The position numbers and the translations under genes are program-made. Under the pieces are notes generated by a model. The model saw only the letters and a program-made list of their open reading frames with translations. It did not search any database and was not told where the DNA came from. A DNA stretch of 64,000 bases from Catenulispora sp. MAP5-51 (GTDB lineage: Bacteria > Actinomycetota > Actinomycetes > Streptomycetales > Catenulisporaceae), in the NCBI RefSeq assembly GCF_041261205.1, contig NZ_JBGCCH010000015.1, positions 149,850 through 213,849 of the forward strand. The letters run 5' to 3'. Of this stretch, positions 25,482 through 34,267 are shown one piece after another (the stretch's first letter is position 1; every line of letters begins with the position of its first letter).

Positions 25482-27500
25482 TCAGACCGCGACCGATCCG
25501 GCACGCCGGATCTCTTCGACGATGGTGTGCAGGATCTGCGTGATACCGAAATCCTTCGGCGTGAACACCGCGGCGACGCCCGCCTCGCGCAGCGCCCGCG
25601 CGTCGGCGTCGGGGATGATGCCGCCGACCACCACGGGCACCGATCCGGCCCCGGAGGCCCGCAGTTCCTTCAGCACTTCCGGCACCAGTTGCAGATGCGA
25701 GCCGGACAGCACCGAGAGCCCGACGCAGTGCACGTCCTCGGCCACCGCGGCCGCCGCGATCTGCGCCGGCGTCAGCCGGATCCCCTGGTAGACGACCTCG
25801 AAACCGGCGTCGCGGGCGCGCACCGCGATCTGCTCGGCGCCGTTGGAGTGGCCGTCCAGCCCGGGCTTGCCAACCAGCAGCCGCAGCCGCCGGCCGAGCT
25901 CCTCAGAGGCCTGATCCACCTCGCGGCGCAGCTCCGCCAGCTCCTCCGACGGGATCGCGGTCCCGGTGGAACCCGAGACGCCGGTGGGCGCCCGGAACTC
26001 GCCGAAGACCTCGCGCAGCACACCGGTCCACTCCCCCGTGGTCACCCCGGCGCGCACGCACTCCAGCGTCGCGTCCATCAGGTTGGCGTCGGTGGCGGCC
26101 TCGCGGCGCAGCCGGTCCAGCGCGGCGTCCACCGCCGCGCCGTCCCGCTGCTCCTTCCACTCCTTCAGCGCCGCCACGGCGTGCTGCTCCACGGCCGGGT
26201 CGACGGTCTGGATCGCGGCGTCCAGGTCGGCGGTCAGCGGGCTCGGCTCGGTCTCGGTGAACTTGTTGACGCCCACGACCGTCATCTCGCCGGACTCGAT
26301 CTTCGCGCGCCGCTCGGCGTGCGCGCCGACCAGCTGCGCCTTCAGATAGCCGGACTCCACGGCCGCCACGACGCCGCCGAGCTCCTGGATGCGCTCGATC
26401 TCCGCCCAGGCGGCGGCGGCGATCTCGTCGGTCTTGGCCTCGACCACCTTCGAGCCGGCGAACAGGTCCGGGTACTCCAGCAGGTCCGACTCGTAGGCCA
26501 GCACCTGCTGCATGCGCAGCGACCACTGCTGGTCCCACGGCCGCGGCAGGCCCAGCGCCTCGTTCCACGCCGGCAGCTGCACGGCGCGGGCCCGCGCGTC
26601 CTTGGACAGCGTGACGGCCAGCATCTCCAGCAGGATCCGCTGCACGTTGTTCTCCGGCTGGGCCTCGGTCAGCCCCAGGGAGTTGACCTGGACGCCGTAG
26701 CGGAAACGGCGCAGCTTCTCGTCGGCGACGCCGTAGCGCTCGCGCGTGATGCGGTCCCAGAGCGCTGAGAAGGCCCGCAGCTTGCACATCTCCTCAACGA
26801 AGCGCACGCCGGCGTTGACGAAGAACGAGATGCGCCCGACCACCTGGCCGAAGTCCTCCGGGGCCACCTGCCCGGAGTCGCGCACGCCGTCGAGCACGGC
26901 GATGGCCGTGGACAGCGCGTAGGCGACCTCCTGCACCGGCTGCGCGCCGGCCTCCTGCAGGTGGTAGGAGCAGATGTTGATCGGGTTCCACTTCGGCAGG
27001 TTCGCCACCGTGTAGGCGATGGTGTCGGTGATCAGCCGCAGCGAGGGGCCGGGCGGGAAGACGTAGGTCCCGCGCGACAGGTACTCCTTGACGATGTCGT
27101 TCTGCGTGGTGCCGGCCAGCGCGGCGACGTCGGCACCCTGCTCCTCGGCGGCGACCTGGTACAGCGCCAGCAGCCACATGGCCGGGGCGTTGATGGTCAT
27201 CGAGGTGTTCATCCGCTCCAGCGGGATGCCGTCGAACAGCGCGCGCATGTCGCCCAGGTGCGAGACCGGCACGCCGACCTTGCCGACCTCCCCGCGGGCC
27301 AGGATCGAGTCCGGGTCGTAGCCGGTCTGCGTGGGCAGGTCGAAGGCGACCGACAGCCCGGTCTGGCCCTTCGCCAGGTTCCGGCGGTACAGGGCGTTGG
27401 ACTCGGCCGGGGTGGAGTGGCCGGCGTAAGTCCGCATCACCCAGGGGCGGTCTGGCTCAGAAGAGCTCTTCGGGCCGGAAGAACTGCCGCGCTCGGTCAC
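25482..27500 (-). CDS. ecm: ethylmalonyl-CoA mutase (MeaA/Ecm, AdoCbl-dependent)
   Basis: 672 residues. An N-terminal TIM-barrel mutase domain (RTYAGHSTPAESNALYRRNL, FDLPTQTGYDPDS, NINPI-type KWNPINICSYHLQEAG, TEAQPENNVQRI) is followed by a C-terminal cobalamin-binding domain from about 540, with GKPGLDGHSNGAEQIAVRAR holding the lower-ligand DxHxxG. Closest in memory to Streptomyces MeaA, the mutase of the ethylmalonyl-CoA pathway (ethylmalonyl-CoA to methylsuccinyl-CoA), rather than classic methylmalonyl-CoA mutase. GTG 27500 has GGGAG five bases before it; the longer frame upstream is not family-like. AdoCbl would come from the adenosyltransferase at 33668. Confidence 0.92.
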   Translation of the reverse strand: MTERGSSSGPKSSSEPDRPWVMRTYAGHSTPAESNALYRRNLAKGQTGLSVAFDLPTQTGYDPDSILARGEVGKVGVPVSHLGDMRALFDGIPLERMNTSMTINAPAMWLLALYQVAAEEQGADVAALAGTTQNDIVKEYLSRGTYVFPPGPSLRLITDTIAYTVANLPKWNPINICSYHLQEAGAQPVQEVAYALSTAIAVLDGVRDSGQVAPEDFGQVVGRISFFVNAGVRFVEEMCKLRAFSALWDRITRERYGVADEKLRRFRYGVQVNSLGLTEAQPENNVQRILLEMLAVTLSKDARARAVQLPAWNEALGLPRPWDQQWSLRMQQVLAYESDLLEYPDLFAGSKVVEAKTDEIAAAAWAEIERIQELGGVVAAVESGYLKAQLVGAHAERRAKIESGEMTVVGVNKFTETEPSPLTADLDAAIQTVDPAVEQHAVAALKEWKEQRDGAAVDAALDRLRREAATDANLMDATLECVRAGVTTGEWTGVLREVFGEFRAPTGVSGSTGTAIPSEELAELRREVDQASEELGRRLRLLVGKPGLDGHSNGAEQIAVRARDAGFEVVYQGIRLTPAQIAAAAVAEDVHCVGLSVLSGSHLQLVPEVLKELRASGAGSVPVVVGGIIPDADARALREAGVAAVFTPKDFGITQILHTIVEEIRRAGSVAV

Positions 27501-27637
27501 GGGGGCTCCCAAGGTGGATGGTGTCGCCGCCCGGCAGGGTCGGGTCGGCGCCTTGGTCCGGAGCCTACTGACGGGTAACAGGAGTGTCACCGGTGACCTT
27601 GCGCACACCGGCGCGCGGCGCGCCGGAACACTTATAT

Positions 27638-27664
27638 CTCGATATCAAGCTTCTTGACATCGAG
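27638..27664. promoter_or_regulatory. paired inverted operator boxes between ecm and the MFS gene
   Basis: ctcgatatcaag (27638-27649) and cttgacatcgag (27653-27664) are the same 12-bp box in opposite orientation (one mismatch), three bases apart. Each box is itself nearly palindromic (CTYGAYATCRAG). They lie in an AT-rich patch of the divergent gap 27501-27720. The look is that of a MarR-type operator; the regulator is not in this window. Confidence 0.6.
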
Positions 27665-27720
27665 TGATCTTCTGCGTCACACTCCAGGAGGACCTGCAGG
27701 GCTGACGCTAGGGGTGGGAC

Positions 27721-29085
27721 ATGGGGTGGCGCAGGAGCCAATCAGGGAGCGGTGGCATCGGAGCCGGCGGCACGGGGCGCCGGACCGGTGCGTCCGCGGC
27801 CGCCGGAACGGCTCCGAAGCGCACCGGGACCATCGCGCAGCTGCGTAACCCACCTGGCGGACACGACGCCCGCCTGATGCTCGCGGCGCTGTTCCTGGAC
27901 CGGGTCGGCAACGGCGTCTGGTCCTCGGCGCTGGTGCTCTACCTCACCGTCGTGGCCCACCTGAGCGCGGGTCAGATCGGCGCACTGCTGGGCGTGGCCG
28001 GGCTCGTGGGCATCGCCGGACCACCGATCGTGGGCCAGCTGGCCGAGCGCCATCCGGTGCGCACGATCCTGGTGGCCTGCCACCTGATCAGGGTGCTGAC
28101 GCTGTGCGCGGTGCCGCTGTGCCACGGTTTCGTGGCGCTGCTGGCGGTCACGACGGCGACCACGCTGTGCGACCGCGGCTCGAAGACGATGGAGATCGTG
28201 TTCGCCGGCCAGGCCGCCGGGGACCGGCGCACGACGTACCGCGCGCTGTCGCGGGTGGTGATGAACGCGGCGTACGCGCTGGGCGCGGGGCTCTCGGCGA
28301 TCGCCGTGGCCCTGGGGACGACGCGGGTGTACGAGATCGTCGTGGTGCTCGACGGGTTGTCGTACCTGGCGATCGCGGCCATCGTGATGCGGACGAGCAA
28401 GCGGGCGCCGGTGCGCGCGACCGCGGGCACGAAGACGGCGAAGGCGCGCGGCCGCAATCCCTGGCGCGATCCGGGCTACCTGCTGTTCGTCGTGCTGGAC
28501 GTCTTCCTGAACCTGGACGACACGATCCTGACGGTCGGCATCCCGCTGTGGGCCGTGACCCGCACCGACGCGCCGCACGCGGTGATCCCGGCCGTCATGG
28601 TGATCAATACCCTGATGTGCGTCTTCCTGCAGATGCCGGTCACGGCCCGGGTGGCCGGCGCCCGGTCCGCGGCGCGGGCGGCGTGCTGGTACGGCGTGGG
28701 GCTGCTCGCCGGCTGCGCGCTGATCGCGGCCAGCGGCCACGGCGGCGCCACGGTCGAGGCGGTGACGCTGCTGGCCGCGGCGGTGGTCCTGACCGGCGCC
28801 GAACTGGTGCGCTCGCTGGTGTCGTGGGAGCTGGCGGTGTCGCTGGCGCCGGCCGACGCTCAGGCCTCGTACCTGGGCGTCGCCGGGATGGCCCAGGCGG
28901 TCGAGCGCTCCGGAGGGCCGGTGGTGCTCTCGACGGCCGTCCTGGCGGCGGGCCCGGTCGGCTGGCTCGGGCTCGGTGCGGTGGTGACGGGGCTGGGCGT
29001 CGTACAGCGGGTGGCGAGCCTGCGGCGGCTGGACCGCGATCAGCCCGCGGCCCTCCAGTCGGTCTCCAGCATGGCCATCACGTAG
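27721..29085 (+). CDS. MFS transporter
   Basis: 454 residues with a hydrophilic N-terminus of about 50 residues rich in Gly and Ala, then about 12 transmembrane helices. The loop QLAERHPVRTIL after helix 2-3 fits the MFS family. Substrate unknown; a multidrug-type exporter is plausible. The last 46 bases overlap the convergent acetyltransferase gene. It is divergent from ecm over a 220-bp gap with paired operator-like boxes. Confidence 0.85.
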   Translation: MGWRRSQSGSGGIGAGGTGRRTGASAAAGTAPKRTGTIAQLRNPPGGHDARLMLAALFLDRVGNGVWSSALVLYLTVVAHLSAGQIGALLGVAGLVGIAGPPIVGQLAERHPVRTILVACHLIRVLTLCAVPLCHGFVALLAVTTATTLCDRGSKTMEIVFAGQAAGDRRTTYRALSRVVMNAAYALGAGLSAIAVALGTTRVYEIVVVLDGLSYLAIAAIVMRTSKRAPVRATAGTKTAKARGRNPWRDPGYLLFVVLDVFLNLDDTILTVGIPLWAVTRTDAPHAVIPAVMVINTLMCVFLQMPVTARVAGARSAARAACWYGVGLLAGCALIAASGHGGATVEAVTLLAAAVVLTGAELVRSLVSWELAVSLAPADAQASYLGVAGMAQAVERSGGPVVLSTAVLAAGPVGWLGLGAVVTGLGVVQRVASLRRLDRDQPAALQSVSSMAIT

Positions 29086-29597
29086 GCGTCGAACCACTCG
29101 CCGTCCCAGAACAGCGCCTCGCGCCTGGTTCCTTCGAGCACGAAGCCGGCCTTCTCGTACACATGCCGGGCGCGCGGGTTGAACGGGTACACGTCAAGCT
29201 CGACGCGGTGGATCCCGACCGTCTCGAACGCGTGCCGCAGCACCAGGCGCGTGGCCTCGGTGCCGTAGCCGCGCCCGAAGGCGCGCGGGCCGACCAGCGA
29301 GATCCGGAAACCGCAGGAGCGGTTGTCGACGTTCAGGTCGTTCAGCACCACCTCGCCGACGTAGGTCCCGGTGGCGTTCTCGACGATGGCCAGGTCCAGG
29401 CGGTCGTCGTGCTCGCCGCGGGTGGCGTACCACCGCCGCGCCACCTCGGGGTCGGGTTCGGCGCGGGTGGCGGTCAGCCGGGAGCTCTCCGGATCGGCCA
29501 GCAGTTCCAGCAGACCCGGGGCGTCCTCGACGCTCACCGGGCGCAGAGTGACCAGGTCGCCGGGCAGGATCGGCTTCTCAGCGAACGGAAGAGTCAT
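29040..29597 (-). CDS. GNAT-family N-acetyltransferase (RimJ/RimL-like)
   Basis: 185 residues. Acetyl-CoA-dependent transferase with motif A around GPRAFGRGYGTEATRLVLRH, FNPRARHVYEKAGFVLEG and an acidic LNDLNVDNRSC strand. It probably acetylates a protein N-terminus or a small amine; the same fold includes aminoglycoside acetyltransferases, so resistance cannot be excluded. It overlaps the end of the MFS gene tail to tail. Confidence 0.88.
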   Translation of the reverse strand: MTLPFAEKPILPGDLVTLRPVSVEDAPGLLELLADPESSRLTATRAEPDPEVARRWYATRGEHDDRLDLAIVENATGTYVGEVVLNDLNVDNRSCGFRISLVGPRAFGRGYGTEATRLVLRHAFETVGIHRVELDVYPFNPRARHVYEKAGFVLEGTRREALFWDGEWFDAYVMAMLETDWRAAG

Positions 29598-29686
29598 GAT
29601 CGCGATCCTGGCAGCACGAAGCCGCGACGGCCGCCGATTTTTCGCGGCGGCAGCCGCGGCCTCATAGCCAGGCGAACCAGCGTGTA

Positions 29687-30538
29687 TCAGTAGCTGTAGA
29701 AGCCCTTGCCCGACTTGCGACCGAGGTCACCGGCCGTGACCATGCGGTTCAGCAGCTCCGGCGGGCTGAACTTCTCGTCCTGGGTCTCGGTGTAGATGTT
29801 CCGCGTCGCGTTGCGCAGGATGTCCACGCCGGTCAGGTCGGTGGTCGCCAGCGGGCCCATGGCGTGGCCGAAGCCCAGCTTGCAGGCCAGGTCGATGTCC
29901 TCGGCGGTGGCCACGCCCGACTCGTAGAGCTTGACCGCCTCGACCACCAGCGCGGCGATCAGGCGGGTGGTGACGAAGCCGGCGACGTCGCGGTTCACCA
30001 CGATGCAGGTCTTGCCGACCTCCTCGGCGAAGGCGCGGGCCTTGGCCAGCGTCTCGTCGGAGGTCTTGTAGCCGCGGACCAGCTCGCACAGCTGCATCAT
30101 CGGGACCGGGGAGAAGAAGTGGGTGCCGACCACGTCCTGCGGACGGGAGGTGACCGCCGCGATCTGGGTGATCGGGATCGCCGAGGTGTTGGTGGCCAGG
30201 ACCGCGCCGGGCTTGGCCAGCTTGTCCAGCTCGCGGAAGATCTCCTGCTTGACCTCGACGTTCTCGAACACCGCCTCGACGATCACGTCCGCGTCGGCGA
30301 CCGCCTCGGCCAGCTCGGTGGTCGCGGTGATGCGGCCCATCGCGGCCTCGACCTCCTCGGCGGTGTAGCGGCCCTTGGAAGCGAACTTCTCCAGCGAGGC
30401 GCGGATGCCGTCGACGCCGCGCTTGAGGGCCGCGTCGGTCACGTCGCGGATCGCCACCTCGTACCCGGCGGCCGCGGCCACCTGCGCGATCCCCGAACCC
30501 ATCAGACCGGCGCCGATGACGGCCAGCTTCTTCGACAC
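29687..30538 (-). CDS. hbd: 3-hydroxybutyryl-CoA dehydrogenase
   Basis: 283 residues, single-domain. NAD motif GAGLMGSGIAQVAAAAGYEV at residues 9-28, ATNTSAIPI, catalytic HFFSPVPMMQLCE and C-terminal RKSGKGFYSY are all present. It interconverts acetoacetyl-CoA and 3-hydroxybutyryl-CoA, feeding butyrate-type metabolism and the ethylmalonyl-CoA route whose mutase is encoded at 25482. A 12-bp perfect palindrome lies 35 bp upstream of the start. Confidence 0.94.
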   Translation of the reverse strand: MSKKLAVIGAGLMGSGIAQVAAAAGYEVAIRDVTDAALKRGVDGIRASLEKFASKGRYTAEEVEAAMGRITATTELAEAVADADVIVEAVFENVEVKQEIFRELDKLAKPGAVLATNTSAIPITQIAAVTSRPQDVVGTHFFSPVPMMQLCELVRGYKTSDETLAKARAFAEEVGKTCIVVNRDVAGFVTTRLIAALVVEAVKLYESGVATAEDIDLACKLGFGHAMGPLATTDLTGVDILRNATRNIYTETQDEKFSPPELLNRMVTAGDLGRKSGKGFYSY

Positions 30539-30572
30539 TGCGCTACCTCATGCTTCACAAGGGGTGATTTGC

Positions 30573-30584
30573 TTGGACGTCCAA
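30573..30584. promoter_or_regulatory. 12-bp palindrome upstream of hbd
   Basis: ttggacgtccaa is a perfect palindrome, 35 bp before the hbd start in a short AT-richer region. A TetR-type acyl-CoA-responsive regulator would be a natural candidate; none is encoded nearby. Confidence 0.5.
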
Positions 30585-30632
30585 AAAGATAACTCGGACG
30601 CGGCCGCACCCGGCGTGGGCGGGGGCGTAATG

Positions 30633-30664
30633 CTCATCACGGGCAGGGCTCATCACGGGTAGGG
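30633..30664. repeat. two tandem 16-bp repeats spanning the murA stop codon
   Basis: ctcatcacgggcaggg (30633-30648) and ctcatcacgggtaggg (30649-30664) differ at one base. The second holds the last codons and TGA of murA; the first is a copy beyond the gene that also contains TGA. Confidence 0.9.
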
Positions 30665-31969
30665 GTCGGGGTCCGGCTCCCGCTCGATCTGCGCGCCCAG
30701 CGAGCGCAGCTGCGTCACCAGGCCTTGATACCCGCGGTCGATGTGCCGGACGTCGGACACCGTGGTGTGGCCGTCGGCGACCAGCCCGGCCAGCACCAGC
30801 CCGGCCCCGGCCCGGATGTCGGTGGCCCGCACCGGGGCCCCGGACAGCCGCTCGACGCCGCGCACGATCGCGTGGTGGCCCTCGGTGCGCACCGAGGCGC
30901 CCAGGCGCGCCAGCTCCTGCAGGAACACGAAGCGCGCGTCGAACAGGTTCTCGGTGACCATCGAGGTGCCCTCGGCGATCGAGTTCATCGCGGCGAACAG
31001 CGGCTGCAGGTCGGTGGCGAAGCCCGGGTAGGGCAGCGTGATGATGTCCACGGCCTTGGGGCGCCGGTCCATGCTCACCCGGAAGCCGGTCTCGTCCGGC
31101 AGCACCGTCGCGCCGGCCAAAGTCAGCTTGTCCAGCGCGATCTCCAGGTGCGCGGCGTTGCCGCCGTCGATCCGCACGTCGCCGCGGGTCATGGTGGCCG
31201 CGACCGCGAACATGCCGGCCACGATCCGGTCGGCGACCACCTGGTGCGGCGAGGGCGCCGGACTCAGGGTGTCCACACCCTCGATGACCAGCGTGGAGCT
31301 GCCCGCCCCGTCGATCTTGGCACCCATCGAGGCCAGCAGCGCGCAGATGTCGACGATCTCCGGCTCGCGCGCGGCGTTGTCGATGACCGTGGTCCCCTTG
31401 GCCAGCACCGCGGCCATCAGGATGTTCTCGGTGGCCCCCACGCTCGGGAAGTCCAGCAGGATGCTGGACCCGGTCAGGCCCCCGGGCGCCGAGGCGACCA
31501 GGAAGCCGTGCTCCTGGGAGATGTCCGCGCCGAGCCGCTCCAGGCCGTCGATGTGCATGTCCAGACCGCGCGAGCCGATGGCGTCACCGCCGGGGTAGGA
31601 CACCTTGGCCTCGCCCTGCCGCGCCAGCAGCGGCCCCAGCACGCAGATCGACGCGCGCAGCCGGCGCACCAGGTCGTAGTCGGCCTCGGTACCCGGATCG
31701 GCCGGCACGTCGATGACGATGGCCGACCCCTTCTGCGGCCCGTCCTCCCGCTCCGGCCCGGGCTCCCAGTCCAGGCGGACATCACAGCCCAGCCGGCGCA
31801 GCAGCTCGGCCATCAGCTCGACGTCCAGGATGCGCGGGACGCCCCGCAGCTCGGTCCGGCCCTCGGCCAGCAGCGCGACCGCCATCAGCTTCAGCGCGCT
31901 GTTCTTGGCGCCGCACACGGCGATCTCGCCCGCCAGGCGGGCCCCTCCGGCAACTTTGAAACGCTCCAC
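30653..31969 (-). CDS. murA: UDP-N-acetylglucosamine 1-carboxyvinyltransferase
   Basis: 438 residues; first committed step of peptidoglycan precursor synthesis, PEP plus UDP-GlcNAc. The start (V)[15 protein letters not shown] mirrors mycobacterial MurA (MAERFVVTGG), so GTG 31969 is preferred; GTG 31987 would add six residues. [10 protein letters not shown] (Lys22), [12 protein letters not shown] and FPTDLQP-like [12 protein letters not shown] are present. The loop reads [14 protein letters not shown]: Asp129 stands where Escherichia coli has catalytic Cys115, the mycobacterial-type change that gives insensitivity to fosfomycin. Its stop lies inside a 16-bp tandem repeat. Confidence 0.95.
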   Translation of the reverse strand: MERFKVAGGARLAGEIAVCGAKNSALKLMAVALLAEGRTELRGVPRILDVELMAELLRRLGCDVRLDWEPGPEREDGPQKGSAIVIDVPADPGTEADYDLVRRLRASICVLGPLLARQGEAKVSYPGGDAIGSRGLDMHIDGLERLGADISQEHGFLVASAPGGLTGSSILLDFPSVGATENILMAAVLAKGTTVIDNAAREPEIVDICALLASMGAKIDGAGSSTLVIEGVDTLSPAPSPHQVVADRIVAGMFAVAATMTRGDVRIDGGNAAHLEIALDKLTLAGATVLPDETGFRVSMDRRPKAVDIITLPYPGFATDLQPLFAAMNSIAEGTSMVTENLFDARFVFLQELARLGASVRTEGHHAIVRGVERLSGAPVRATDIRAGAGLVLAGLVADGHTTVSDVRHIDRGYQGLVTQLRSLGAQIEREPDPDPYP

Positions 31970-32055
31970 GACCGGCCATCCTGGCACACTCCGCTACCGC
32001 CTCCGGGTGACCGGCAGGCAACCTGCGGCTTTCGATTCGCGTCTTCGTAGTCGCC

Positions 32056-33519
32056 ATGGACACCTGGGACAACGCGCGGCCTGACCGTGATGAGCCGATC
32101 GGCGCCTCCTCGGCGATCCCCGAGGGGGGGTCGGCGGGGGCTGGGCGGGGGGCTGGGACGGAGGCTGGGACGGAGGCTGGGCCGCATGCCGGGCCGCGGA
32201 CCGAGCCGGATCTGCGCCGGGCGCTGAACCTGATCGCCGACCACTACTCCTCGGCGCCCCAGGGCGACCTGTTCCCTCAGGTGATGGCCCGGGCCACGCG
32301 CATCCGTCGGCGCCGCCGCGCGATGCGTGCGGGCGCCGCGACCGCGGTGCTGGTGGTGGCGGCGGTGCTCGGGCCGTCGGTCGCCTCGCAGCTGGGGATG
32401 CACGGCGGCGCCGCCTCGGCCGCGCCGCCGCCGTCCGCGATCGTGGATCTGACCAGCGCTTATCCGGTGCCGGCGGCGGCGCAGGGGGACGACGCGGTAG
32501 CGACGCCGACGCAGCCAGCGAACGCGCTGACGTGGCCGAGCCGGGGGGCGGCGGTGCCGGCGCAGGCGGTGGATGTCGCGAAGTCGTACTTGCTGGACCA
32601 TGTCGAGCACGCTTCGGCAGCGGTGCCCACGGCACCCGCCACGCCGACGACGCCCACGACGACCGCGACGGTCACGACGCTGTGGGCGCAGGTTGATGAG
32701 GACACCACCGTGGCGACACCCACGGCGGCATCCACGGCGGCACCGACCGCGGCACCGACCGGGCACGGGGTGCCGTCGAAGGCGCCGCCGAAGGCCGTGT
32801 CGCAGAAGGCGCACAAGACCTGGCTGTACGTCATGCAGGGCTGGACGAACGGGCCCGACGGCACGCCGTCCTCGGCCCAGCTCCTGGTCGGCGACTACAC
32901 GCAGACCGAGACGCAGGCCGGCAAGGCGTCCAGCATGTCGGTGTACGCGACGCCAGTGACGTTCACCCACGCCCGGCCCGGCTCGTCCGACGACGCCGAC
33001 GACACGCAGCAGATCGCGGAGCTGTCGGTGTGGCTGCCGCAGAGCAACCGGCTGGTGGTCCTCGGCACGCCGCAGACCGAGACGGTGCTGTACGCGAAGA
33101 CCGGCGGCGACCTGATCCCGGAGAAGACCGATGACGGCGTCGCGGTGTTCCCCCGCACCAGGCAGCTGGTGAAGGGGCGGTACGCGGACGCGATTCAGGT
33201 ACGCGACGCGAAGAACGTCGCGCTGACGCCGCCGAGGGCTTGGAGCGCCGCGGACTTCGCGCTGGACGGGGCGATGAGCTTGTGGAGCAGCGGGAGCGGG
33301 GAGTGGGGGACGGTGCCGGCGCGGGCTGGCGGCGGGGGTGCGGGTGCGGGTGCGGCGCGGCCTAGTCCGGATTCGACGACGGGGTCGGGCGTGGGGGTGT
33401 CGGGGTCGGCTTCTTCGGCTTCGGGGGCGCGGCCCAAGCCGACGGTCGTCTCGACTCCGAGTGGTGGCAGCGCGAGCGGTGGCAGCGCGTCTACGGGGCC
33501 GTCCAGCGCCGTCCCCTGA
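32056..33519 (+). CDS. single-span membrane protein with disordered ends, anti-sigma-like layout
   Basis: 487 residues. N-terminal Gly/Ala/Glu-rich stretch, a short helical cytoplasmic segment (DLRRALNLIADHYSSAPQGD), Arg-rich stop (RIRRRRRAMR), one membrane helix about 95-117, then a large outer part. The outer part starts Thr/Pro/Ala-rich, has a compact region (KTWLYVMQGWTNGPDGTP through PRAWSAADFALDGAMSL) and ends in Gly/Ser low complexity with 15-bp DNA repeats coding SGGSA. The layout resembles membrane anti-sigma factors or lipid-exposed sensors, but no known domain is seen and no sigma gene adjoins. Confidence 0.75.
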   Translation: MDTWDNARPDRDEPIGASSAIPEGGSAGAGRGAGTEAGTEAGPHAGPRTEPDLRRALNLIADHYSSAPQGDLFPQVMARATRIRRRRRAMRAGAATAVLVVAAVLGPSVASQLGMHGGAASAAPPPSAIVDLTSAYPVPAAAQGDDAVATPTQPANALTWPSRGAAVPAQAVDVAKSYLLDHVEHASAAVPTAPATPTTPTTTATVTTLWAQVDEDTTVATPTAASTAAPTAAPTGHGVPSKAPPKAVSQKAHKTWLYVMQGWTNGPDGTPSSAQLLVGDYTQTETQAGKASSMSVYATPVTFTHARPGSSDDADDTQQIAELSVWLPQSNRLVVLGTPQTETVLYAKTGGDLIPEKTDDGVAVFPRTRQLVKGRYADAIQVRDAKNVALTPPRAWSAADFALDGAMSLWSSGSGEWGTVPARAGGGGAGAGAARPSPDSTTGSGVGVSGSASSASGARPKPTVVSTPSGGSASGGSASTGPSSAVP

Positions 33520-33550
33520 TTCCGGGGCAGCCCGGCAGGCAGCAGTGGTG

Positions 33551-33639
33551 TGCGGGGTTCTCAAGCTCCTTCTGAGGGCGCGGCAGGCGCCTACTGAGGG
33601 CGGTCCGGCAGGCGCGCCTACCGCTCTCCGAACCCCGCA
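33551..33639. repeat. 89-bp intergenic element with 10-bp inverted ends and internal direct repeats
   Basis: tgcggggttc (33551-33560) and gaaccccgca (33630-33639) are perfect inverted ends. Between them are two similar direct units starting ctgagggcg at 33572 and 33594, both running to gccta. Lies between convergent genes; it may act as a terminator or be a small mobile-derived element. A further hairpin agggc/gccct (33654-33669) overlaps the next gene's stop. Confidence 0.7.
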
Positions 33640-33667
33640 GCCGCCTCGGCGGCAGGGCGGAACCGCC

Positions 33668-34267
33668 CTAGCGCTCGCCCCCCGGCACCCACAGCACGTC
33701 GCCGTCGCCGCCGTGCGAGTCGGTGTTCGCCACCCGAGCCAGGATGAAGAGCAGGTCCGACAGCCGGTTCAGATACTTGACCGCCAGCGGGTTCACCGCG
33801 TCGCCGTACTCCTCGACCGCGGCCCAGGCACTGCGCTCGGCACGCCGCACCACGGTGCGCGCGACGTGCAGCTGCGCGGCGACCACAGTGCCGCCGTTGA
33901 GGATGAAGGAGCGCAGCTTGGTGAGCGTCTCGTTCCACTCGTCGCAGGCCGCCTCGAGGCGCTCGACGTACTCCGGCTCGATGCGCAGCGGCGGGTACTC
34001 CGGGTTCTCGGCCGGCGGCGTGCTCAGGTCGGCGCCGAGGTCGAAGAGCTCGTTCTGGACACGCAGCAGCAGGGTCCTGATCCCGTCGTGCATCATGCCG
34101 AGGTCGTTCTTCGCAAAAGCCACAGCCAGGCCGATCGCCGCGTTGGCCTCGTCGACATCGGCATACGCGGCCAGCCGCGCGTCGGTCTTGCGCACCCGGC
34201 TCAGGTCGCCGAGGGCGGTCGTGCCGTCGTCGCCGGTGCGGGTGTAGATACGGGTCAGGTTCACCAT
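33668..34267 (-). CDS. cob(I)alamin adenosyltransferase, PduO type
   Basis: 199 residues; transfers adenosyl from ATP to cob(I)alamin to make coenzyme B12. Family signatures: TRTGDDGTTALGDLSRVRK at the N-terminus (ATP contact), VDEANAAIGLA, and RTVVRRAERSAWAA near 140. The start MVNLTRIYTRTG at 34267 is standard; upstream frame is not family-like. Its product is needed by the AdoCbl-dependent mutase at 25482. In Streptomyces the same gene lies close downstream of the ATP synthase operon, as here. Confidence 0.93.
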   Translation of the reverse strand: MVNLTRIYTRTGDDGTTALGDLSRVRKTDARLAAYADVDEANAAIGLAVAFAKNDLGMMHDGIRTLLLRVQNELFDLGADLSTPPAENPEYPPLRIEPEYVERLEAACDEWNETLTKLRSFILNGGTVVAAQLHVARTVVRRAERSAWAAVEEYGDAVNPLAVKYLNRLSDLLFILARVANTDSHGGDGDVLWVPGGER

